Shown here piece by piece: positions 13,415 to 22,590 of a stretch of 64,000 nt of DNA. The notes under the pieces are model-generated. The model was not told where the DNA came from. It was given only the letters and a program-made list of their open reading frames with translations, and did not search any database. Position numbers and translations under genes: made by a program. Position 1 is the stretch's first letter; every line of letters begins with the position of its first letter. The DNA is from Phymorhynchus buccinoides (taxonomy: Eukaryota > Mollusca > Gastropoda > Neogastropoda > Raphitomidae), in the NCBI GenBank assembly GCA_017654935.2, contig CM065698.1, forward strand, positions 37,379,678 to 37,443,677, given 5' to 3'.

Positions 13415-14004
13415 GGCATACATACTCACACACTATCCAGGATCAGCAAAGTGAAACTGTTTACTCATTCAAGTCGTTCCAGCCATATATGTGCGGAATT
13501 AAAAGAAAGCTGTCAATTTGATGCATTTGCTTCAAGGGAAGTAAATCTATGTGCACACCATACCTCGGTCACTTCCAAACTCGCTTCGCTCCCTTAGACC
13601 ACAATTTTGCCTAAGCTTTTGTAGTGGTTTGTTGTGGGGTAACCAACTGATGTAGAGTTTTTCTATATAAAGTTGTCTGATCTACCACTTCCCTAAGTCT
13701 AAACCTGAAGTAAAAACCCGTAATCTTCTTTCATTTCTCCTTTTGTTTATACAAAAGGCAGTTTTTTGTTTTTGTGTATGGCTGGAGAGATTTGTGAGTT
13801 TTCTGAATAATTCAAAATCGTTGCGATGCGAATGAGTTGAGCACAACATTAATTTTTGTTGTTGTTGTTCAGGTGATGTCACGGGACGCTAAGCTGATGC
13901 GGCAGGAAGGTCCCACCATTTTCACCCAGGCCAAACACGGGGTGGGGATACCCGGGGTGGCGCAGCTGATACTGTCAGCACTCAAACTGCAGACCGGCAG
14001 ATGA
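2193..14004 (+). CDS. ureG: Urease accessory GTPase UreG, multi-exon gene
   Basis: UreG is the SIMIBI-class GTPase that delivers nickel to apo-urease with UreD/UreH, UreF and UreE. The coding sequence is join(2193..2356, 4443..4567, 9524..9620, 12427..12678, 13873..14004). Every junction has AG/GT borders, and the phases agree at each step (0, 2, 0, 0). In order, the protein shows a His-rich N-terminus, the P-loop [16 protein letters not shown], the metal-binding ETGGCPH loop, [12 protein letters not shown], the [20 protein letters not shown]4 region and a conserved C-terminal helix. The first coding exon, or at least the A of the start codon, is not seen. Exon 2 begins with TG-GGC, so an upstream exon ending in A would give a split ATG. 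About 257 residues are visible, slightly long for the family because of the His tract. Introns are loaded with repeats, but no exon is broken. Confidence 0.95.
2421..2449. repeat. Poly-C tract
   Basis: A near-pure C homopolymer runs from about 2425, interrupted once by G. The length is unreliable in any assembly. Confidence 0.9.
2540..3895. mobile_element. Helitron-like insert flanked by a 140-bp direct repeat
   Basis: A block around AGGTTTATGTGCTCAATCTG occurs at about 2550-2685 and again at about 3755-3895. Between them is a sequence beginning TCATATAATAAAAAGGCAAG followed by a GT run. It then carries four copies (near 2775, 3060, 3195 and 3330) of a box containing TATAACTCCGCCGTTTTTCG or a variant, each followed by ACCGAATCGCTTCAA. 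A TC start, a GT run and a 'TATAACTCCG...ACCGAATCG' segment resemble the 5' ends of non-autonomous Helitrons. The CTRR 3' end and its hairpin were not firmly found. The sequence TATATTCTACTATTAGCAAA is also duplicated (near 2511 and 2691). Confidence 0.4.
4443..4567 (+). CDS. ureG: ureG exon: P-loop
   Basis: The exon codes for [20 protein letters not shown] and continues to TNDIFT plus two bases of the next codon. GGPVGSGKT is the Walker A loop that binds GTP phosphates. The acceptor is gtgtgacag and the donor is GTGAGA. Confidence 0.95.
5240..6491. mobile_element. MITE-like element carrying a minisatellite core
   Basis: The left end (TGCATCACTCTTCGCCTAAT then TACACTT) and the right end, read on the other strand (TGCGTCTCACTTCGCCTAAT then TACACTT), form imperfect terminal inverted repeats of about 30 bp. 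The pentamer ATAGG lies just outside both ends (5235-5239 and 6492-6496), a plausible target-site duplication. The interior holds the 32-bp tandem array. It has no coding capacity. The layout resembles bivalve 'pearl'-type elements, which also carry tandem cores. It lies in ureG intron 2. Confidence 0.6.
5630..6382. repeat. 32-bp minisatellite, about 23 copies
   Basis: The unit is ATTAGGTGAGGCGTGCTAAT plus a 12-base GTGTTTAGACTG or GTGTTTAGGCTG end. Early units are 34 bp because of a TG insertion (AGGTGTGAGG). A/G alternation at one position separates two unit variants in an irregular order. Confidence 0.95.
6600..6775 (+). repeat. Dispersed SINE-like repeat, copy 1
   Basis: The segment begins GAAGATGGAGTGTGGCTGCC, contains GTGGCGGGGTAAT, and ends CTGGAGTCTTTTAGCCAGGG. 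It is matched along most of its length by 10893-11050. The same GGCTGCC/GGCGGGGTAA motif is common in gastropod short repeats. No RNA polymerase III boxes were confirmed. Confidence 0.6.
6796..7130. repeat. Inverted, decayed satellite units upstream of the 44-bp array
   Basis: Strings such as CCGTCTCTGTGTCACC, GAGTCCCCGTCACAGAGTCC and GAGTCCCCGTCTCTATGTGT (near 7109) are the reverse complement of the unit of the array that starts near 7192. They are spaced irregularly and look like an older, inverted outlier of the same satellite. Confidence 0.6.
7192..8995. repeat. 44-bp minisatellite array (1.8 kb)
   Basis: The main unit is AGATGAAATTGGGGACACAT plus AGAGACGGGGACTGTGACACACAG. Shorter variants lack ACTGTGAC or are trimmed, and they dominate the distal half (after about 8030). 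The period is not a multiple of three, so open frames on both strands (Met-Cys-Pro-Gln-Phe-rich on the minus strand) cycle through frames and are not genes. It sits in ureG intron 2. Confidence 0.95.
9183..9500. repeat. MITE-like element with nested hairpin and poly-G tract
   Basis: The left end TACAGTGGAACCCCCCTTTT is typical of an abundant mollusc inverted-repeat element whose other end should read GGGGGGTTCCACTGTA. Here the right end is a 36-base G run followed by TCTATACTGG, which is degraded. Inside, 9239-9265 (TTAAAGACCCCCCACGGCAC and on) pairs with 9334-9360 (GACACGTGACGTGCGGGGTC and on), a second, nested hairpin of about 125 bp with TTAA-type ends. Confidence 0.5.
9524..9620 (+). CDS. 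ureG: ureG exon: CPH metal-binding loop
   Basis: The exon codes for [20 protein letters not shown] followed by [12 protein letters not shown]. The Cys-Pro-His triad is the nickel ligand at the UreG dimer interface. It begins by completing the split Arg codon from the previous exon and ends at a GTAAGC donor in phase 0. It lies 30 bases after a poly-G tract in the intron. Confidence 0.95.
9621..10049. other. ureG intron 3, first part
   Basis: AT-rich intron sequence without a recognisable gene or element. Confidence 0.4.
10050..10232. repeat. Long-arm hairpin (MITE-like)
   Basis: The arm from about 10053 (ATTCGCTGTCAATGCGATGC) to about 10115 is the near-perfect reverse complement of about 10165-10228, with both arms sharing AATCATGATTCACGTGAAAT or its complement. 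The loop is about 50 bp. Transcribed, it would fold into a 60-bp stem. No flanking duplication was found. Confidence 0.6.
10893..11050 (+). repeat. Dispersed SINE-like repeat, copy 2
   Basis: This is the second copy of the repeat at 6600. It shares GAGTGTGGCTACCCACGTGG, a GGCGGGGTAAT block and the end GGAGTCTTTTAGCCAGGGTA. Confidence 0.6.
11450..11628. repeat. 59-bp tandem repeat, three copies
   Basis: Three consecutive units begin CTTTGGATTTGTAGATTTCC (near 11450, 11509 and 11567), each running through CCTAAGAACTT to GTTACTATT. The third is the most diverged. Confidence 0.85.
12249..12328. repeat. (GA)n microsatellite
   Basis: About 40 GA units, 100 bases before the fourth coding exon of ureG. 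The duplicate copy at 57177-57254 is shorter and scrambled, which points to poor sequence quality there. Confidence 0.95.
12427..12678 (+). CDS. ureG: ureG exon: switch and G4 region
   Basis: These 84 codons cover [35 protein letters not shown] and [18 protein letters not shown] is the guanine-specificity motif. The exon is unusually GC-rich compared with the flanking introns. A second copy at 57354-57606 carries several indels. Confidence 0.97.
12679..13872. other. ureG last intron
   Basis: The intron holds A-rich runs (12783-12900) and a (GA)n run at 13374-13409, with no coding sequence. It is repeated at 57607-58833 with small indels. Confidence 0.5.
13873..14004 (+). CDS. ureG: ureG terminal exon
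   Basis: The exon starts after the acceptor gttgttcag and codes for [20 protein letters not shown] and on to QTGR-stop, the final strand and helix of UreG. The 3' UTR end is not certain. Candidate AATAAA signals lie near 15730 and 16290, but mobile elements fill the region between. Confidence 0.95.
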   Translation: MMSRDAKLMRQEGPTIFTQAKHGVGIPGVAQLILSALKLQTGR

Positions 14005-14202
14005 TCTCACTGTACTTTACTACGATTTTGGCTTGTTCATAATCAAAACAGCATCTTTCAAATAGACATCACTTTATCAAACATTTGTAACCTAGCACCA
14101 CGAAAGGGACATTAAGGTGCTGGATCACAACATTTGTGTATGTATATCTTGAATATTCACACAATTTTTCTAGAATCTTGGTAGATTTGGTGTGAGTAGT
14201 AC

Positions 14203-14688
14203 CAGGGTTCGTACAGATCTGTGTCAAAATAATTCCAGGACTATTCCAGGACCAGTTTACTAAATTTCAAGGACTCAATCTGGCATACCGGTCAATGTCG
14301 GTTTCGTTCCCGCCTGAGTTGCTTGTGCTTCTGGCCTTGACAATGGATTTTTACAGCACTCTCGTTCATGCTGGTGACGTCAAAGTTCTTTTTGCACACT
14401 GTGCAGCTAGCTTTCAGTTTTGAACTATCTGTTGACGGAGCTAACCGGCTCTGCTATTCTTTTTTTTTTTGCAGCCAAACATCGTTGAAAATGCAGTCTC
14501 CATTTTGTTTGTGGAGGAGAGACTTTGACTTTGATGGATTGAGATTAAGGACGTGGTCAGACGATTTCGAAAATTCCAGGACTTTTCCAGGAGTCTTGGG
14601 GCCTTTGCTGTTTTTCAAGCACTTTTCAAGCCCTGGAAAAGGCCATGTCAATTTTCCAGTACTTTTCAAGGTCCCTGTACGAACCCTG
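14203..14688. mobile_element. Short-TIR element (hAT-like non-autonomous)
   Basis: CAGGGTTCGTAC at 14203 is the exact reverse complement of GTACGAACCCTG ending at 14688. The ends are rich in TTCCAGGACTTTTCCAGG-type sequence, typical of invertebrate and fish hAT-derived repeats. The flanks do not give a clean 8-bp duplication. A related sequence lies near 22920-23080, and a second full copy is at 59164-59662. Confidence 0.55.
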
Positions 14689-14804
14689 TGTGACTGAACA
14701 ATGGATATTGTAAGGGTAATTCTGCCATGTTCAAAATCAGAAGCAGCTTTCAAGACATTTATCTGTTCAACATGCTTGGTATGTTTGGTGTGATTGCACA
14801 ATGA

Positions 14805-14960
14805 GTACCATATTTTTCGGACTATAACGGCACACCTGATTATAAGGCACACACACCCAACACAAAATTAAGATCTATTTTCTTAATATATCATTAGTCA
14901 TATTATAAGGCGCAGGGGTCTCAGCCTGGGGAAAAAAGTACCAGTATTGCCTTATAGCCA
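14805..14960. repeat. Dispersed repeat with TATTTTTCGGACTATAA
   Basis: The segment contains CATATTTTTCGGACTATAAC, then GATTATAAGGC and later TTATAAGGCGCAGGGG. These strings recur in a widespread animal DNA-transposon-derived repeat. Its superfamily is not determined here. Confidence 0.45.
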
Positions 14961-15231
14961 AAACACTACAGTAGTGTAACTGCCCCAATTAAAAAAAAAA
15001 TCAAAATAGCAGCTTTCAAGTAGGTTTCGGTTTGTTATGTTTGGCAGGGTTGCTGTGACTGTATATACAAAAATCCAAGAGTAGCTTTCAAACTAACATT
15101 ATGGCTTTACCTGTACATGCAAAACTGTAAATCATATTTTGTCGACTTGTCACTTCGTAGATTTGTCAGACAATCTGTGTTCATATAAAGAATAGCTTTA
15201 AATTTGTCGACTTGATTTTTTTTACCTTTAA

Positions 15232-15381
15232 AGGGTCAGCCACATGACCAATAAAATTGCATGACTGCATGATACGATTCGATCACGTGATTTCAATACG
15301 CCAATTACATTTGTTCTCAGAGACCATGTGATTGAATCGCATAATACAGTCGTTCGATTTTAGTGGACGTGTGGCTGACCT
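15232..15381. mobile_element. 150-bp MITE flanked by TTAA (piggyBac-type)
   Basis: The left end AGGGTCAGCCACATGACCAA and the right end, read on the other strand (AGGTCAGCCACACGTCCACT), continue as inverted arms of about 60 bp. TTAA stands immediately outside both ends (15228-15231 and 15382-15385), the insertion signature of piggyBac-family elements. An identical-length copy is at 60207-60356. Confidence 0.7.
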
Positions 15382-15528
15382 TTAATATATGCTTGACTGT
15401 CGGTCATGCTTGCTACATTTTAAGTGGATTTGCCCATCTTTACATCTGTCAAGGATGTCATTGACAGAACTTCACAACATAATTAAAATGGGTTTCACAT
15501 TTTTCTCTCCAAGCCTCAATTTGAAACA

Positions 15529-15626
15529 TTTCCCCCCCCCCAAGATTAGGACTATACTTATATAATCAGATTCTGCATTAACTATGGATTTTACATTGTT
15601 TCTTTCTCCAAGCCTCAGTTTGGAAC

Positions 15627-15665
<39 letters not shown>
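15529..15665. repeat. Poly-C tracts
   Basis: There are two C homopolymers, near 15532-15541 and 15629-15665. They differ in length in the copy at 60507-60650, as expected for unstable or poorly sequenced runs. Confidence 0.9.
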
Positions 15666-15667
<2 letters not shown>

Positions 15668-16317
15668 GACCAGGACTACTTTACTTATACATGTCTAGAT
15701 TCTGTTTGTATGAAACAATTTTCCTTTGTAATAAAACGTTGTCACGATAGTCAGGACGATTGAAATTGGAAGACAAATATCAATGAGGATTTCTTATTTG
15801 TTTTTGTGAATACATTATGATTTGCTAAGCAAAGCATGGTGTGTTTGTTGTGTATGTGCACATGCGCGAGTGTATTCATGTTGTATGTGACTGCATATGC
15901 GAGTGACTTTGTGTGAGATGTGGCACGACTCATGACTTTTGTTACAATAGATCAGAGTAGCAGAAACAGCTTAGACAACAATATATTGCTCTACACCTGT
16001 TATCATGGGTGCGACAATTGATACCAGTGAGAGACAAACACACTCGAAACACAAAGAGACTCAAACATTTTGGAATGCTTTAAACCAATGTTTAATTGTA
16101 ACATTTTCCAAAACAGGTAATAGTGTTTTACAGTTCCATCAAACATAGTGAGTTATCTTAAATCTGACATCACACACAGCAATGCCAGTTCAAACAACAA
16201 CAACAAAACCCACCAAACGCACACAGTTCAAACCAGTTGCTGATGTCATTCATTTGTTGAAATCATCCTAAATAATTGTGAACCTCAAAAATAATAAAAA
16301 CTGAATAAACAAAGGAT

Positions 16318-16850
16318 TGGGGTCCTCACTACCCGCAAGCCAACGGGGCAGCCGAACACGCTGTCCGCACCGCAAAGCACATCCTCTTGGATTTAGCCCT
16401 GCAGAGCTTGCCTTCAACAGAAAGCTGAGGACGACGCTTCCAACGCTTCCCAGGATCCTCTCGCCTCAAGAGTGTCGACATGCCGCTCCTAGCAGCCCGC
16501 CATAACGCCTACAAGCAGCGTCAGAAGGAAAACTTCGATCGTCATCATGGGGTCCAACATCTGCCTGTCCTCAGTCCAGGTGATTCTGTCCTTGTCAAAC
16601 TGGATGGACAGAAAGCCTGGAAGCAGCAAGCGCAGGTGGTGGGACCTTGCGCGAAACGGTCCTACCTTCTTCGTACCCCGGAGGGAGGAGAACTACGGCG
16701 TAACAGGCGTCCTGTTCGAAGACAATGCTCTACCGCAGTCTTCATCTCAGGGTCAGCCCTTGATCCCAAAGCCGGTTGCAGCGCATGCAGTACCTGCACC
16801 AGCAACGCCGCAGAAACATCCCACTTCTGACACCATGCGACGTGGGGATC
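16318..16850 (+). pseudogene. Ty3/Gypsy-like pol fragment (integrase C-terminal part)
   Basis: One frame reads HYPQANGAAEHAVRTAKHIL, the end of the retroviral-type integrase core with its catalytic Glu region. The next frame reads GFSPAELAFNRKLRTTLP. A third reads NAYKQRQKENFDRHHGV, followed by a LSPGDSVLV chromo-like/GPY segment. In intact elements these follow one another in a single frame, so frameshifts and a small deletion have broken the gene. No LTRs were recognised. The copy at 61301-61833 has the same breaks. Confidence 0.75.
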
Positions 16851-17125
16851 GCCAGTTAGAGGGAGAGGATGATCAGGATTCATTCACACAAAGACACGAA
16901 TGCAGGCATGTGGTTCTACTTCTAGTGCAAATATGGCGACCCACCGGAAGCCTCTTTATTCCAAGAGACCCAAAACAATAATACTATCTTATTAACTAAA
17001 ACTACCCAAAAGGCCAACATGCACAATAGTATTGTTACAGTTTACTGCTCAATCACATCGGGGATGAAGGGATAGAGATTTATTCGAACTTTGAGTATCT
17101 CCCCCAACGACCAGACCCCAACAAT

Positions 17126-17383
17126 GTGGGCAGACAGATCCCTGCCGAAGACAAAAACGACTATGCAACGGTCCTACGGAAGTTTGATGCTCATTTCAAC
17201 AAGCGTGACCCACAACTGATGCTAAGAGAACATTTTTGGTTCGGTTTTCGTCGGGAAAACGGTCAATCGTTCGACTCGTGGCTACGTACGGTAAAAGAGA
17301 AGGCGACAGCATGCAAGTTTCAAGAGACTGACACAATGGTTCGTGACAAACTGGTTTTCACATGTTTTCTCCATCCAAAATAG
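17126..17383 (+). pseudogene. Retrotransposon gag fragment
   Basis: About 85 residues include DAHFNKRDPQLMLREHFWFG and later SFDSWLRTVKEKATACKF, the pattern of the Retrotrans_gag capsid domain of Ty3/Gypsy elements. It lies after, not before, the pol fragment, so the two are either from different insertions or rearranged. The copy at 62109 lacks 8 bases within this domain and shifts frame. Confidence 0.65.
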
Positions 17384-17758
17384 GTGACATGCTCACTGCC
17401 TTAGAGGCCCTACAACAGAACGAGAATCGCTGGCTGTGGCATTGAACTCGATAGTGTGCACCAAAACAAAAATGGCGGACTGAAAAGTTGTGCTCCTGAG
17501 TGAAAATTTGTGTGATTAGACAAAGCCAGGGTCATCGGCCAATCAGAAACGTTGACAGAAAGGATGCTCGGTTCGACTCAATATCAATATCGAGAAGGAT
17601 ATAGACACAGCAGCCGCGACTACGCACTCGTTAAGTAAAAGTGCGTTCGTTTTTATTTTTTTGCGTGAGTTGGGCCGCACTGTTCGTGATTTCATGCATC
17701 TTAGGGGGAATAAATGCGGGAATCCCGCAAGACCGCGCTCTAGAATCAACACTGTTAC

Positions 17759-18921
17759 TTGGTAAGGGCCAAATGTTACGCTCAGATGAAAAGCGGCGTT
17801 GCGTACCTCATTGACCTCGCGATTGAAGAGAATGGAGTAGTTGTGGGAGCGCAGTGCGAGTGTGCAGCTAGCATGGGACCCAATGCCACCTGCAAGCATG
17901 TTGTAACTGTTTTGTATGGACTGACTGTGTACCGGCATGAAGGGGGGTTCACAACAGAACAAACGTGTACACAGCAGCTTCAAGGGTTCCATGCCGTGAA
18001 GAGGACTCACGGAGGCTCTCCTGTCAAGGCATCCAATCTGAAACTCCCTTTTGGAAGCGACCATGTAAAAGACCCCAGGCCAGAGGAGGGTAGGATGGAT
18101 CCTAATTATCCCTCATACTTTTTTAATGTGTGGAAAGGGTGTTCGACCGCATCAGCAAGGCCGGTTTCGCATTTGTTTGATCCTGTGAACATGACGGCTG
18201 TAGTCCGGGATCATGACTACTTAGCAAAGAACATGGAGGAACAGTGTCTTGATCATCTGGGAGTTACATCAGTCACACAAGAGGACAAAGAAAGTATTGA
18301 AAAAACCCACAAGAGGACAGTCAGGCAATAAGCTTTGGATAGAGGAGAGGACAAAGCGGCTACAATCTTCTCAGTTCGGCCGCATTTGCAAACTTACTGA
18401 TAGGACAAACAAACTTGAATACGCAAAAGGTTTAGCTGTTCCACACACGGTTCAATCGAAAGCCATTTCACATGGCCGGAAGTATGAGCCAGTTGCTGTG
18501 TTAAAATTTCAGAAATGTACGGGGAAGAAGGTGCAACCTTGCTGGATTTTTGTATGTGCTGACTACCCATTCCTTGGTGGCTCACCTGATGGCCTAGTTG
18601 AAGAAGCTGATGATTCAACCTCTGTGCTAGAAGTAAAATGCCCTTACTCTGCTAGAGACCAAATGATTTCACCAACAACTGTCCCCTATCTGGAATGTGC
18701 AGGCAGCACTTGACACTGAAAAGAACGCATGATTATTATTATCAGATTCAAGGACAGATGCTCTGACTGCTCTGATTGTAGGACAGCGCATGTTGTTGTA
18801 TACACAAATAAGGACATTGTAGTGATGACCATTGAAAGAAATGACAAGTTTATTTCACAGATGCTTGAAAGTTTGACAAATTTCTATCAACAGGTTTTTA
18901 AGGGAATTCTTTTGGACATGT
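17759..18921 (+). pseudogene. SWIM zinc finger + YqaJ-type nuclease gene, frameshifted
   Basis: The first frame (to 18331) has a SWIM finger: CECAASMGPNATCKHVV fits C-x-C-x(n)-C-x-H. A second frame (from about 18300 to 18713) has a YqaJ/RecB-like nuclease core: SSQFGRIC, then GGSPDGLV with the catalytic Asp and VLEVKCPYSARD with Glu-x-Lys. A third frame near 18715-18770 carries HDYYYQIQGQM, which matches the Gln motif of the family. SWIM plus YqaJ proteins are abundant, transposon-linked genes in invertebrates. At least two frameshifts separate the parts, and both copies (here and 62735-63897) share them, so they are real and not local sequencing errors. Confidence 0.8.
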
Positions 18922-19164
18922 ATTTGTACAGAAGCTATGACTCGTAGAGCTTCCGTGCAAGTGTGTGCACTCAGAAAACTCAGTGATCGAAGCTTGTCAG
19001 ACCTAGGGCAAACATTTCCTTGTAGGTTAACATGTAGGCCTATGTGTGCATTATTTCACTGTTGTATTACATAGCATGGTTTTCACCGTTATGACAGAAC
19101 ATGAGATGCTTATACAAATTTTGCTGGTGGTTGTTATTGCCTGTATGTCGTTACCACAGTTACA

Positions 19165-19360
19165 AATATACAATTAAAAACGTAAAGATTTGAAACAAAA
19201 GTTAAAAAAAGTATTAAAATTTAGTCGTGTATAAAAAAAAACAACTTACACAGCTAAAAGCTTACAATTGATGTTTTAAAACTTAACACAACTTTTTATA
19301 CCTTATCAAAAATATTCACTTCTTTTAAAAAACTAAAAATCTTGCTTAGTAAATACTTAT
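19165..19360 (-). repeat. RNase H-LINE 3' fragment
   Basis: The segment matches the region next to the RNase H gene of the minus-strand LINE at about 30028-30205 (shared strings AAAAGCTTACAATTGATGTT and TTATCAAAAATATTC). It is a short, 5'-truncated relic. Confidence 0.7.
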
Positions 19361-19484
19361 AATTTCAGATGTCTTCGTGAAATGTTTTGCTGAAATTTGA
19401 ATGATCGTTGCCATCTACACTATAGTAAATGATAAAACAGTTCATTTAAAAACTGAGATCTTTTTATGATTCTGAGAAATGTCT

Positions 19485-19742
19485 TGTTACACCCTGCCCC
19501 ATAGTGTTTCACCCTGCCCCATGATATGTTTCACCCTACCCCAAAATTGTTTTACCCTGCCCCATATTTGTAAACGTCTATTTTTACAATACATTTGAGC
19601 GAATTTCTTGTGTGTCACTTTAGCGCTACTGCATGTTCAATAAATTTCATTATGATACCAATTTTGTGTTTGTATCTTTAAAACTGCTCGAAAAAATGCA
19701 AAAAACTTCTTCTGCCGTTACACACTGCCCCGGTCTCCCCTA
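19485..19742. repeat. CCCTGCCCC-repeat region and element end
   Basis: The phrase TTTCACCCTGCCCCAT or a close form occurs four times between 19490 and 19570 at about 20-bp spacing. CACTGCCCCGGTCTCCCC follows at 19726-19740. This looks like the subterminal repeats and end of a DNA transposon of unknown family, perhaps the one that carried the SWIM/YqaJ gene. Confidence 0.4.
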
Positions 19743-20404
19743 ATTATAATGCATCAATGTGACAAAGACAAGAGCAGTAAGTTATTGCACACTCTTAAAA
19801 GTTAAATGGCTGCAAGGAAAACAGAGACGCAAGTCGAAAGACGTCACTTCACTTGCAGAATGGAAAACTCAATATTTCAGTAATTTCAAGTCAAATTACG
19901 TATTTTCTTTGTTAATTACACACATTTAATTTGACAATTTTGACTTCTATGTTTATTTTACACACAGCGAAATTATCTGTGATAATTCAAACAAAAGTTT
20001 ACCCCCCCCCCCCCCCCCCCCTTTAAAAAAAATAAATATTAGTGTTGTAGTTTTAAAGGTCTTAAAATAAGAGTTAAATTGCTATATCATTTTAAAGCAC
20101 TAGACTTTTTAAAATAAGGTATAGTCAAACCTCTATTAAAAGACCCAGGCATTAGAATTAGAGAAGACAAAAAAGACTGAAAATTAGGGTCTGGAAGCAG
20201 GCGTAGGAACAAGGAATAAAAACAACTGAAAACCGTGTGTGTTGGGATACAGCCCCCAGAAAATGAAGCTTCTTCTGTTATCTAAGCCTTAAAAACAGTA
20301 TTAGAGATAAGACTGATATATATAAAATAGGACAGGGACGAGCAAGCTTAGTATTTGAATACAATGCGTTGATTAACGCAATACCAGAGACCTGGACACA
20401 TTAG

Positions 20405-21016
20405 ATGACAGAACCCCTTCTAGAAGAACAGCATTCAACCAATGAAGTGGAAAATAACCTCCTTTTCTCTAAACCGAAATTAATCAGGAAAACACTGAGA
20501 GAAAATAGTACTAATGATTTAAAACCATGTGCTGATGGTTTTTGGCTAAGAAATCTTAACTTCGAAATAAACAAAAAGACTTGGTTAATGGCAAAACATG
20601 CTACCAATGAAACCCGGTTAAAAGAGCTTCAATGGAAGATGCTGCATAATATTTACCCAACAAATATACTGCTAAGCAAAATGAAACTGGTAGAAAACAA
20701 TAAATGCTCTATTTGCAGAAATGAAATCGATTATTTAGAAATTTTTTTCTTCAACTGCCCACCAGTTAGAGCATTTTGGAAGCAACTTGAAAATTACATT
20801 CATGCTCAAATTGAATTCAGGTTGAATCTCACCGTGTTTGATGTGTTATTTGGAGTAAGCAGAATTAACATAGAAAATGATATTAAAAATACAGCTAACC
20901 ATATAATATTAGTTGGGAAAATGTGTATAAGTATTCAAAAGAAAACAAATGCAAATGTACAAATATTCTTAATTTTTGAACAGCAGATACAGAGCAGAAT
21001 GTTACGCTCAAAATAA
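20405..21016 (+). pseudogene. LINE ORF2 C-terminal fragment
   Basis: The reading frame (about 200 residues) includes TRLKELQWKMLHNIYPTNIL and a C-x2-C motif (CSICRNEIDYLEIFFFNCPP), parallel to the C-terminus of the intact ORF2 at 46610-50344. It lacks the endonuclease and RT and cannot be autonomous. The apparent start lies within the truncated gene. Confidence 0.8.
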
Positions 21017-21096
21017 GCCTATGTCATGACAGTAGCAATGATAGAGTTGATAACTATTTGATTCATTAAGAATTAATGCTTTTGATATTATATGCA

Positions 21097-21200
21097 CCCC
21101 CACACACACACACACACAGACACACACGCACGCACACGCACACACACACGCGAGCACACACAGGCACGCAAGCACACACACACGTGCGCGCACGCACACA
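21097..21200. repeat. (CA)n microsatellite
   Basis: CA repeats broken by CG dinucleotides, in the 3' part of the truncated LINE. Confidence 0.95.
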
Positions 21201-21764
21201 CAAATGGTATGAGTGTATCAGTACACCAAACACTAAGTCACACAGAAACCCAGACACTTATGTATCAGACAAGAACACTAAGTACTTCCCCCCAAAAAAA
21301 TGTCCATAATAGTTCATCACACAGACAAATGAATGAGAGTAGCGAGGGGAAAAACAAACACAAAAAAAAATAAAAAAAAAAAAAAAGGAAAAAAAAAATG
21401 TGCCGCCTCAAAAAAAAAGAAAGGAAAAAAAAAAGAAAGAAAAAAAGAAAAGAAAGGTGGGGACAGTGGAGGGTAAAAAAAAACACCCAAACAAACAAAA
21501 AACAACCTGATATATTTAGTTCATTTTGCATTCATTTATAACCAATGGCAATAACTTAAGTTTTACTCATTGGGCTTCTTTTTTTTTTATCTCATAAATG
21601 TCCTCTTGGACCATCAAATCTTACCACATAGGCTTTGTCATTCATGGAGGACTTCATCACACAAAAATGAAAATAGGCCCATATAACAAATCCACTGATG
21701 GGAGCGATGACTTTCCGGGTTCTGAGTCATTTCTTAACTTAAGGCAGTGTCACTGCAGTCACCA

Positions 21765-22110
21765 AGATTAAGATTAAGATTAAAATTATAGCTCCGTCGA
21801 CAACTAAGGCCATGTCAGGGCTGTCACCACGTTGTCAGTCGCCAAGAATTTTGTCATCAAAATGTGTGAATTACACTGGGATGAAAGACTTTGGCCCCAA
21901 TGTCTGCATTTGAATTTGAATTTGATGTTTATAGCCCCGTCGACTGCTACGGCCATTTCAGGGCTGTCACCACGTCAAAATTTGAGCACATAAGATCACA
22001 GTTTAAAATCCGACCATGTGATATCACAGTTAAAAATATACAATTAAAAACGTAAAGATTTGAAACAAAAGTTAAAAAAAGGAATAAAATTTAGTCGTGT
22101 ATAAAACCCC
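21765..22110. repeat. RNase H-LINE 3' end fragments
   Basis: The string ATAGCCCCGTCGACTGCTAC (near 21941) followed by GGCCATTTCAGGGCTGTCAC, and a diverged version at 21787-21830, mark the extreme 3' end of the LINE seen at 29925-31411. Downstream similarity continues to the TTTAGTCGTGTATAAAA string near 22105. Confidence 0.75.
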
Positions 22111-22189
22111 AATGTCTGCGACACAAGCATAGACATTCAGGGTTTGCTTGGATGCCTACAGCGTTGTTGTTGTGTACAAATTGTTATAT

Positions 22190-22574
<385 letters not shown>

Positions 22575-22590
<16 letters not shown>

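Larger units (their letters stand above)
20322..21506 (+). mobile_element. 5'-truncated L1/Tx1-type LINE insertion
   Basis: The 9-mer CTGATATAT flanks the insert (20313-20321 and 21507-21515) and occurs once in the uninterrupted paralogue near 27391. The insert has a LINE ORF2 C-terminus, a CA microsatellite and a long A-rich tail (21360-21500), so it is a typical target-primed insertion, truncated at its 5' end. Confidence 0.8.
20130..21630. repeat. Older repeat split by a LINE insertion
   Basis: Segments 20130-20321 and 21507-21630 together match the continuous copy at 27230-27500 (GGGATACAGCCCCCAGAAAA, then TTTATAACCAATA, then CCTCTTGGACCATCA). The interruption is the LINE fragment at 20322-21506. 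The family of the host repeat is not known. Confidence 0.8.

Noticed and set aside
14368..14852. Open frames on both strands at 14.4-14.85 kb
   Set aside because: They lie inside the CAGGGTTCGTAC-bounded repeat, match no family, and are repeated with the element at 59.3 kb.
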